A DNA stretch of 15,555 nt from Gammaproteobacteria bacterium (GTDB lineage: Bacteria; Pseudomonadota; Gammaproteobacteria; Chromatiales; Chromatiaceae). Under the pieces are notes generated by a model. That model saw only the letters and a program-made list of their open reading frames with translations. It was not told the DNA's origin and made no database searches. Positions 6,446 to 12,018 of this stretch are shown in pieces. Position 1 is the first letter of the stretch, and each line of letters begins with the position of its first letter. A program made the position numbers and the translations under genes. Location: positions 1 through 15,555 of the forward strand of contig JABDQZ010000101.1 in NCBI GenBank assembly GCA_013041975.1, given 5' to 3'.

Positions 6446-7183
6446 GTGCTCAAACTTGTAAAACACCTTGCCAGAACACTGAAAGACAGCATTCGTGACC
6501 TGTTGCCAATTTTCGCGGTGATAGCATTTTTTCAGCTGGTCGTTTTACAACAACCGATTCCAAACCTGCCTGACCTGATTATTGGCTTTATCCTCGTTGT
6601 CGTTGGCCTCACGCTGTTTGTCTATGGCCTGGAAACCGGCCTGTTCCCTATCGGTGAAAACATGGCACGCGACTTTGCCAAAAAGGGGTCTTTACCCTGG
6701 TTGCTGGCATTTGCGTTTGCGCTGGGATTCGGCACAACGGTAGCAGAACCCGCCCTGATCGCCGTTGCGGATGAAGCAGCGCAAGTTGCTGCCACCGGGG
6801 GCATGATTGAAGACAGCGATGCCTCACGCACGGAATATTCTTCCGGTCTGCGACTTACAGTCGCTCTTTCTGTGGGGTTCGCCATTCTGCTGGGCGTTAT
6901 TCGTATCATTAAAGGCTGGCCGGTACAGTATCTGATTATTGGCGGATATATTGGCGTGGTCATCATGACCTATTTTGCTCCTGAAGAAATTATTGGTATC
7001 GCTTATGACTCCGGCGGTGTAACCACGTCAACTATCACGGTGCCTCTGGTCACGGCTCTCGGTGTTGGACTGGCATCTAACATCAAGGGACGCAACCCGG
7101 TGATTGACGGCTTTGGGCTCATTGCATTCGCTTCACTTTCACCCATGATGTTTGTTATGGGCTACGGGATGATAGTGACATGA
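6446..7183 (+). CDS. DUF1538 family membrane protein, paralogue A
   Basis: A 245-residue polytopic membrane protein of the DUF1538 family, probably in the inner membrane with about seven hydrophobic segments (roughly 19-35, 44-62, 84-100, 136-153, 160-177, 198-211, 222-244). No substrate is established for the family; its build suggests a transporter or channel. Three near-invariant stretches shared with the next gene mark the likely functional core: GFGTTVAEPALIAVA (94-108, an acidic residue in a hydrophobic loop), AYDSGGVTTSTITVPLV (186-202) and DGFGLIAFASLSPM (221-234). A hydrophilic insert, IEDSDASRTEYSSG, lies at 121-134. The GTG start at 6446 is the only standard start between an in-frame stop and the first membrane segment, and no clear ribosome-binding site precedes it. 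Its stop overlaps the next start as ATGA. Confidence 0.85.
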   Translation: MLKLVKHLARTLKDSIRDLLPIFAVIAFFQLVVLQQPIPNLPDLIIGFILVVVGLTLFVYGLETGLFPIGENMARDFAKKGSLPWLLAFAFALGFGTTVAEPALIAVADEAAQVAATGGMIEDSDASRTEYSSGLRLTVALSVGFAILLGVIRIIKGWPVQYLIIGGYIGVVIMTYFAPEEIIGIAYDSGGVTTSTITVPLVTALGVGLASNIKGRNPVIDGFGLIAFASLSPMMFVMGYGMIVT

Positions 7184-7968
7184 CGGAATTAATGAACTTC
7201 ATTGATACCCTGGTACTGACCATTCGGGATGTTTTGCCGATTCTGGCTATCCTCATCGGTTTCCAGCTGTTTGTGCTACGCCGTAAAATCCCCAATCTGA
7301 AATCGGTTGCTATCGGTTTTGTTTTTGTATTATTTGGCCTCACCTTCTTTCTTCTGGGCTTGGAAAAAGCGTTGTTTCCTATAGGCAAACTTATGGCTGA
7401 ACAACTCACCAACCCGGATTTTCTTGGTCTGGCTGATCCGACAGTCAAAGGACACTGGCTGGACTATGGCTGGGTTTATCTGTTTGCCTTTGCCATTGGC
7501 TTTTCCACCACCATTGCCGAACCTTCACTGCTGGCGGTTGCCATCAAGGCGCAACAGGTATCAGGTGGAGCCATCGCTGCAACAGGCCTTAGAATTGCGG
7601 TAGCACTTGGTGTGGCCATTGGCATTTCTATTGGTACCTATCGTATCGTTAGCGGCACACCATTAACGTATTATATTATTACCGGTTATATCGTAGTCAT
7701 TATCCAGACGTTTTATGCCCCGAAAATCATCACGGCGCTGGCCTATGACTCCGGGGGCGTCACCACGTCAACGGTAACTGTTCCGTTGGTTGCCGCTCTC
7801 GGCCTGGGATTGTCCACCCAGGTTCCAGGCAGCAACCCGCTTCTTGATGGCTTTGGTTTGATTGCCTTTGCCAGTCTTTTCCCGATCATGGCCGTTCTGG
7901 GATATGCCCAGATTGGGGAATGGCGTAACCGTAGACAAAACAAATCTCAACCGCAGGGGGAGAGGTAA
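7180..7968 (+). CDS. DUF1538 family membrane protein, paralogue B
   Basis: A 262-residue polytopic membrane protein, paralogous to the preceding gene and starting inside its stop codon (ATGA, 7180-7183). The same three core motifs recur: GFSTTIAEPSLLAVA (107-121), AYDSGGVTTSTVTVPLV (188-204) and DGFGLIAFASLFPI (223-236). The N-terminus (TIRDVLPILAILIGFQL) aligns with paralogue A's SIRDLLPIFAVIAFFQL. Differences are a longer loop before the AEP motif (NPDFLGLADPTVKGHWLDYG) and a basic, hydrophilic tail (WRNRRQNKSQPQGER) that may face the cytoplasm and meet a regulator. Two tandem paralogues joined by a 4-base overlap suggest equal production and a heteromeric complex. The ribosome-binding site of the next gene (GGAGAGG) lies within the last codons. 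Confidence 0.87.
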   Translation: MTELMNFIDTLVLTIRDVLPILAILIGFQLFVLRRKIPNLKSVAIGFVFVLFGLTFFLLGLEKALFPIGKLMAEQLTNPDFLGLADPTVKGHWLDYGWVYLFAFAIGFSTTIAEPSLLAVAIKAQQVSGGAIAATGLRIAVALGVAIGISIGTYRIVSGTPLTYYIITGYIVVIIQTFYAPKIITALAYDSGGVTTSTVTVPLVAALGLGLSTQVPGSNPLLDGFGLIAFASLFPIMAVLGYAQIGEWRNRRQNKSQPQGER

Positions 7969-7971
7969 CTC

Positions 7972-8322
7972 ATGCATTTTAAACTCATTATTGCACTGGT
8001 ACCGGATGATCTGACTGACAAGGTGGTTGATGCCGCCCGTGAGGCCGGAGCCACCGGGTCAACCGTTATCAACCAGGCGCGCGGCGAAGGCCTTGAAGTT
8101 TCCAAGACATTTCTTGGTTTAACGCTGGAAACCCAGCGAGACCTTATTCTGTTTCTGGTCGAGGAACATTTGTCACGAACCATTCTGGAAACAATTGAAA
8201 AAACCGGTGACTTTGAACACACGAAAAACGGCGGCATTGCCTTTCAGATCGATGTGGAAGATGCTGTCGGTGTGAATCATCAAATTCAGGCATTAAGCAA
8301 AGTAGTGGAGGAAGAAATATGA
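7972..8322 (+). CDS. PII-like signalling protein
   Basis: A 116-residue cytosolic protein with the order and length of a PII (GlnB-like) fold. A first strand FKLIIALVP is followed by helix TDKVVDAAREAGA, strand ATGSTVINQARGEG leading into a T-loop-like segment (about 36-55), helix VEEHLSRTILETIEKT, and the closing strand GGIAFQIDVEDAVGVN, which resembles the GKIFVLPVEEVIRI end of GlnB. PII proteins form trimers that bind adenine nucleotides and often dock on a membrane transporter (GlnK on AmtB, SbtB on SbtA). By position between two DUF1538 genes and a CBS protein it probably regulates that membrane pair. The T-loop has no tyrosine corresponding to the uridylylation site of GlnB, so it is not a GlnB/GlnK substitute. 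It has a good ribosome-binding site (GGAGAGG) and overlaps the next gene by ATGA. Confidence 0.82.
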   Translation: MHFKLIIALVPDDLTDKVVDAAREAGATGSTVINQARGEGLEVSKTFLGLTLETQRDLILFLVEEHLSRTILETIEKTGDFEHTKNGGIAFQIDVEDAVGVNHQIQALSKVVEEEI

Positions 8323-8723
8323 GCCAAAAGAAACTGGTACAGGTTAAGGATGTCATGAAAAAAAGAGTCGACATCGTTGATGGCATGAGCACTGTGCAAC
8401 AGGCTCTCGAACAGATGGAACATATTGACACCAAGTGCCTGATTGTAGACAAGCGCGATGAATATGATGAATACGGTATTGTAATGATCGCCGATATTGC
8501 CAAGCATGTTCTGGCAAAAGATCGTGCAGCGGATAGAGTCAATATTTACGAAATCATGAGCAAACCGGTCATTCATATCGATGCTGACATGGACATTCGC
8601 TACTGTGCCCGTCTGTTTGATCAGTTTGGCCTGTCACGCGCTCCAGTGATGCAGGATAACAAACTGGTTGGCATTATCAGTTTCCATGACATGGTTTTGC
8701 GCAGCATGGTTAACCAGGATTGA
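8319..8723 (+). CDS. Two-CBS-domain (Bateman module) protein
   Basis: A 134-residue cytosolic protein made only of two CBS motifs: CBS1 at about residues 8-66 (VKDVMKKRVDIVDGMSTVQQAL ... YGIVMIADIAKHVLA) and CBS2 at about 76-130 (IYEIMSKPVIHIDADMDIRYCARLF ... KLVGIISFHDMVLR). Such pairs bind AMP, ATP, S-adenosylmethionine or related ligands and act as regulatory subunits of channels, transporters and enzymes. It has no attached catalytic domain, so it should act on a partner, most simply the DUF1538 pair. The ATG lies in the ATGA overlap with the PII-like gene, preceded by GGAGGAAG, a strong ribosome-binding site. Its stop is overlapped by the TTG start of ampD. Confidence 0.9.
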   Translation: MSQKKLVQVKDVMKKRVDIVDGMSTVQQALEQMEHIDTKCLIVDKRDEYDEYGIVMIADIAKHVLAKDRAADRVNIYEIMSKPVIHIDADMDIRYCARLFDQFGLSRAPVMQDNKLVGIISFHDMVLRSMVNQD

Positions 8724-9262
8724 AGGTTGATGACCAGGGATGGTTGACGGCTATCCGTCACCATCCTTCACCCAATTTCGATCAGCGACCCGGTGATGCG
8801 GAAATCAACCTGCTGGTCATTCATAACATCAGCCTGCCACCGGAACAGTTTGGAGACAACTGGATACTGGATTTTTTCTGCAACGAGCTTGACCCAAAAG
8901 CCCATCCCTATTTTACGGCCATTACCGACCTGACAGTTTCAGCCCACGTGCTGATTCGTCGTGATGGTGAAATCATACAATTTGTCAGTTTTAATGATCG
9001 TGCCTGGCATGCCGGGGCTTCCTGTTTTGAAGGCCGTGAACGCTGTAATGATTTTTCTATCGGCATTGAACTGGAAGGTTCTGACAACCAGCCATTTGAA
9101 GAACAGCAATATCAAAGATTGAGTGAGCTAACACATGCCCTCATTGATCATTACCCTACACTTTCAAAAAAAATGATTACCGGTCATTGCAATATTGCTC
9201 CTGAACGAAAAACCGATCCCGGCCCTTTCTTTAACTGGGAACACTATTTCAGTATGCTATAA
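8720..9262 (+). CDS. ampD: 1,6-anhydro-N-acetylmuramyl-L-alanine amidase
   Basis: A 180-residue cytosolic zinc amidase that removes the peptide from anhydromuropeptides in peptidoglycan recycling; its loss induces AmpC-type beta-lactamases in species that have ampR-ampC. The whole family pattern is visible: LLVIHNISLPPEQFG with zinc ligand H35, SAHVLIRRDGEIIQFV, RAWHAGAS, GIELEG with E117, and ITGHCNIAPERKTDPGPFFNW with zinc ligands H156 and D166 and catalytic K164. The start is unusual: the only plausible one is TTG at 8720-8722, overlapping the CBS stop (TTGA). An in-frame stop lies three codons upstream and the next in-frame ATG would remove the domain. The AGGA upstream touches the TTG, so translation is probably coupled to the CBS gene. 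Confidence 0.95.
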   Translation: MKVDDQGWLTAIRHHPSPNFDQRPGDAEINLLVIHNISLPPEQFGDNWILDFFCNELDPKAHPYFTAITDLTVSAHVLIRRDGEIIQFVSFNDRAWHAGASCFEGRERCNDFSIGIELEGSDNQPFEEQQYQRLSELTHALIDHYPTLSKKMITGHCNIAPERKTDPGPFFNWEHYFSML

Positions 9263-9294
9263 GCTCATTAACTTCAAATAATCATACTGACATC

Positions 9295-10182
9295 ATGCTT
9301 TTTCTGATCATCCTGGCTGTACTGTTTGCCGAACGTTATCTGCTGGAAAAGGAAGATTTCCGTCAGCACCTGTGGTTCAAGGATTACTGCCGCTGGTTCC
9401 GACAGTTACCTTTTGGCGAATGGCTCAGTGAAAGCAAGGCCAGTATACTTGGCATTCTGTTACTACCCCTTGGCCTGCTACTGATTGTGCATTCATGGTC
9501 AGTGAGCGTACTGGGCGGTGCGCCTGAATGGGTACTTGCCTTTGCTGTTCTTATTTTTTCCCTTGGCCCCAGGGACCTGGAACACCAGGTCAGTGCTTTT
9601 CTTTATGCACGAGATCACGACAGCCCGGAAGCGCACGCCATCGCTTCAGAAATCATTGGCAGACCCGCCATGGAAAGCGAGCCAGAGCAAACTATCGAGG
9701 TTTCACAGGGCATTGTAGAACAGGCCAACAATCGCCTCATAGCCGTACTATTCTGGTTCGTGATACTGGGTCCTTTTGGCGCTGTCATGTATCGCCTGAC
9801 TTCACTGACCGAACAATTCTCACGTGATGATGAATCTCGCAAAAATGTTAATCAACAGGCCTTCAGACTATTACACATCCTCAACTGGATACCCGCCAGA
9901 ATGCTGTCAGCCAGCTATGCCCTGGTCGGCAACTTTGATAATGTGTTATTAGCCTGGCGCCACTGGAGTGAAGACGAAAAGAAAAATTATGAATCCGATG
10001 CCAGTGGTTTGCTGATTATGACAGGAACTGCCGCACTGGGTTACAGCTTTGACAAGGAACTGCCTGAAGATATTCACAAACTGCCACCATTGGTAGAAGA
10101 CTCATTAGGACTGGTTTTACGCAGTCTTGTTATCTGCCTCATCTTGCTGGGATTTTTGCAGGTTGCAATCTGGCTAACCTGA
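9295..10182 (+). CDS. ampE: AmpE, inner-membrane regulatory protein
   Basis: A 295-residue inner-membrane protein found beside ampD in many gammaproteobacteria. Its role is not settled; it has been linked to beta-lactamase regulation, and its fold is related to the CobD/CbiB cobalamin synthases. Visible features are a short N-terminal helix (MLFLIILAVLFAERYLL), further membrane segments at about 50-67, 77-92, 148-168 and 272-293, and family-typical stretches: FSLGPRDLEHQ, RLIAVLFWFVILGPFGAVMYRL, HILNWIPARMLSASYALVGNFD and WRHW. The ATG at 9295 has no strong ribosome-binding site and follows a 32-base gap after ampD. It is followed three bases later by the histidine phosphatase. An 8-bp inverted repeat (9249-9256 with 9283-9290) spans the end of ampD and the space before the start. 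Confidence 0.9.
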   Translation: MLFLIILAVLFAERYLLEKEDFRQHLWFKDYCRWFRQLPFGEWLSESKASILGILLLPLGLLLIVHSWSVSVLGGAPEWVLAFAVLIFSLGPRDLEHQVSAFLYARDHDSPEAHAIASEIIGRPAMESEPEQTIEVSQGIVEQANNRLIAVLFWFVILGPFGAVMYRLTSLTEQFSRDDESRKNVNQQAFRLLHILNWIPARMLSASYALVGNFDNVLLAWRHWSEDEKKNYESDASGLLIMTGTAALGYSFDKELPEDIHKLPPLVEDSLGLVLRSLVICLILLGFLQVAIWLT

Positions 10183-10185
10183 TTA

Positions 10186-10767
10186 ATGACAACTGAAATT
10201 TCCCTGATACGCCATGGGACGCCGGAAGGCGGCAATCTATACCGTGGCAATACCATTGACGATGCGTTAAGCGAAACAGGCTGGCAACAAATGCATGGTG
10301 CCGTTGCCGCTATCACGCCATGGGATATTGTTATCAGCAGCCCCATGCAACGCTGCCTGGCCTTTGCTGAAGACTATGCCAGCCAGCATCAACTGAATGT
10401 CATTGTAGAAGATGATTTAAAAGAAATCGGCTTTGGGGTATGGGAAGGCTTCAGCAGCAAACAGATACTGGATAAAGACCCTCAGGCCATCAAAAACTTC
10501 TACCGTGATCCCATCATGTTTAAACCAGAAAATGCAGAGCCTGTCGCAGTATTTCAACAACGCGTTTCACAGGTACTGGAACGAATCCTCACTCAACAAA
10601 AAGATAAACGTATACTTGTTGTAGCACATGCCGGCGTGATTCGTGCTGCCATTTCAGCAACTATGAAAGCACCGCCAGAAGCCATGTACAAAATATCTGT
10701 GGGTAATGCGGCGATTATTACCATCAGGGATGATGGCATCAGACCGCCAACACTAATCTGTACCTGA
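10186..10767 (+). CDS. Histidine phosphatase superfamily protein (CobC/GpmB-like)
   Basis: A 193-residue cytosolic phosphatase of the phosphoglycerate mutase-like superfamily. The core is present: LIRHGTPEGG (R9, nucleophile H10), SSPMQRCLAFAE (R56), EIGFGVWEG (E80) and VVAHAGVIRA (H148). The EIGFGVWEG and short length resemble alpha-ribazole-5'-phosphate phosphatases (CobC) and GpmB-type enzymes; no cobalamin genes surround it, so substrate assignment is unsafe. The ATG follows the ampE stop by three bases, so the two are probably co-translated. It ends the plus-strand operon and converges with the DUF1287 gene over a 17-base gap. Confidence 0.9.
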   Translation: MTTEISLIRHGTPEGGNLYRGNTIDDALSETGWQQMHGAVAAITPWDIVISSPMQRCLAFAEDYASQHQLNVIVEDDLKEIGFGVWEGFSSKQILDKDPQAIKNFYRDPIMFKPENAEPVAVFQQRVSQVLERILTQQKDKRILVVAHAGVIRAAISATMKAPPEAMYKISVGNAAIITIRDDGIRPPTLICT

Positions 10768-10796
10768 ACGATTCAGCCAACTCTTTAGTGTTCAGG
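10763..10796. terminator. Weak inverted repeat between convergent genes, possible bidirectional terminator
   Basis: CCTGAAC (10763-10769) and GTTCAGG (10790-10796) form a 7-bp inverted repeat around a 20-base loop. It spans the 17-base gap between the histidine phosphatase stop and the DUF1287 stop. Neither side has a clear T-run, so its efficiency is doubtful. Confidence 0.3.
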
Positions 10797-11399
10797 AAGG
10801 TAACGATAGTGCCCGGTAATCTCATACCTGAATAGTATATTTTCCAGTTTGGGACCCGCACCAATATTATGAACAATCAATGGCGTTTGGCCATCGGAGA
10901 ATTTTCTGTCAGTTACAATGCCAATATGTGGCAGGTTTCCCGGCAACATCCAGGTAACCAGATCACCTGGCAAATAATTATCTGATCTTGATGAAACCTC
11001 AAGGCTTCGACCATGACGGGAAAAAAACCTTTGCAGATTGGGAACGCGTCGGTGATCGATATTGCTGTCGGTACGCTCAAGCCCCCAGATACGTCTTGAA
11101 GGATAATCATCAAAGCTGGACAGCATATCTTCATGCACCAGTTTCTGAAGATCGATTCCCAGTCTACGATACGAACGGATCACTACATCCGTACAAACGC
11201 CAATATCGTCCGGAACATCGCCCCCGGGATAGGAAATAGCAAGATATGAACCATCATAACGAACGTTATGACTGGTTCTTTCCAGGGCAGCATTGACCAG
11301 TTGCGCAGAGAGAGGGCCAGACTGTACTGGCAGTGTCATCAGCAGTAACACTGCCAATAACAACTTTTTACAATACGTTTTTGACAATATTATCGGCAA
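10785..11399 (-). CDS. DUF1287 family secreted protein
   Basis: A 204-residue protein of the DUF1287 family, with an N-terminal signal peptide (KKLLLAVLLLMTLPVQS, cleavage near residue 27) that sends it to the periplasm. The mature part carries GVCTDVVIRSYRRLG (C69), GDLVTWMLPGNLPHIGIV (H158) and LIVHNIGAGP (H177). This Cys-His-His order is consistent with an NlpC/P60-like papain fold, so peptidoglycan or peptide cleavage is a fair inference, not a demonstrated function. The ORF starts with TTG at 11397-11399; an in-frame stop lies four codons upstream, and the first ATG would cut off the signal peptide. A second TTG four codons later is also possible. The start overlaps the end of a 40-codon ORF by ten bases, linking it to the lspA transcript. 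Confidence 0.8.
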   Translation of the reverse strand: MPIILSKTYCKKLLLAVLLLMTLPVQSGPLSAQLVNAALERTSHNVRYDGSYLAISYPGGDVPDDIGVCTDVVIRSYRRLGIDLQKLVHEDMLSSFDDYPSRRIWGLERTDSNIDHRRVPNLQRFFSRHGRSLEVSSRSDNYLPGDLVTWMLPGNLPHIGIVTDRKFSDGQTPLIVHNIGAGPKLENILFRYEITGHYRYLPEH

Positions 11400-11512
11400 G
11401 ACCAGCTGTCATCCATGCTGGCCTGTAACTGCTCGGCGATGCAACTGCCTCCATATTCCCCAAAGTAGCCATCTTTATCCGGTGTATCGTAATTGAAGGT
11501 ATTTTTGATCAT
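11390..11512 (-). CDS. 40-codon ORF resembling the N-terminus of tryptophan synthase beta chain
   Basis: This short ORF bridges lspA and the DUF1287 gene. Its ATG (11510-11512) overlaps the lspA stop as ATGA and has AGGA at 11519-11522, six bases upstream, an ideal ribosome-binding site; its TAA at 11390-11392 lies ten bases inside the DUF1287 gene. The peptide contains TPDKDGYFGEYGG and then IAEQLQASMDD. That is the arrangement at the start of TrpB (a PD..G.FG..GG motif followed by ETL and a helix), but the protein ends with WSCR instead of continuing for some 360 residues. No further TrpB sequence follows in any frame, as the DUF1287 signal peptide is there. It is either a relict TrpB start or an unrelated coupled small protein. 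The TrpB likeness is from memory, not a search. Confidence 0.5.
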   Translation of the reverse strand: MIKNTFNYDTPDKDGYFGEYGGSCIAEQLQASMDDSWSCR

Positions 11513-11976
11513 TTTTGGTCCTGTTTTGCAAAAACTGCATCCCAAATAAACAAGGTAACACCCAGTACAATGGCGCTATCGGCAAGATTAAAAGCAGGCC
11601 AGTGCCAGTCATAGATATAAAAGTCCAGAAAATCGATGACGTGGCCATATAAGAAACGGTCAATCACGTTACCAATCGCTCCACCGATAATCATGGCAAT
11701 CGCAAAGGGTAGAAGGATTTGTTGTTTTTTTAACTGTAACAGCCACCAGACGAGATAGCTGGAAATAGCAACGGCCAGCACCAGAAAGAACCAGCGTTTC
11801 CAGGCACCAGCATCAGCCAGAATACTGAAGGCGGCTCCCGTGTTATAGACCAGCACCAGATTGAAAAAATCAGTTACTGGCAGTGTTTCATAGAGTACGA
11901 ACTTTTCTTCAATGATCTTCTTGGTCCATTGATCAAGGATAACGACAATTGAAGATAGCCAGAGCCAGCGCCACAT
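11509..11976 (-). CDS. lspA: Lipoprotein signal peptidase (signal peptidase II)
   Basis: A 155-residue inner-membrane aspartyl protease that cuts the signal peptide of prolipoproteins after lipidation. Four membrane helices are visible, and the family motifs are DQWTK (D15), LVYNTGAAFSIL (42-53), GGAIGNVIDRFLYGHVIDFLDF (98-119) and WPAFNLADSAIVLG (126-139). The catalytic pair should be D115 (VIDF) and D133 (NLADS). Length is normal. The ATG at 11974-11976 lies 42 bases after the ileS stop, in the usual ileS-lspA order; upstream is a purine-rich AGAGAGAAAAA that could serve as a weak ribosome-binding site. Its stop is shared with the start of the TrpB-like small ORF. Confidence 0.97.
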   Translation of the reverse strand: MWRWLWLSSIVVILDQWTKKIIEEKFVLYETLPVTDFFNLVLVYNTGAAFSILADAGAWKRWFFLVLAVAISSYLVWWLLQLKKQQILLPFAIAMIIGGAIGNVIDRFLYGHVIDFLDFYIYDWHWPAFNLADSAIVLGVTLFIWDAVFAKQDQK

Positions 11977-12018
11977 TTCTATTTTTCTCTCTCTATAGTG
12001 ATACTGAGTAACAAGGCT

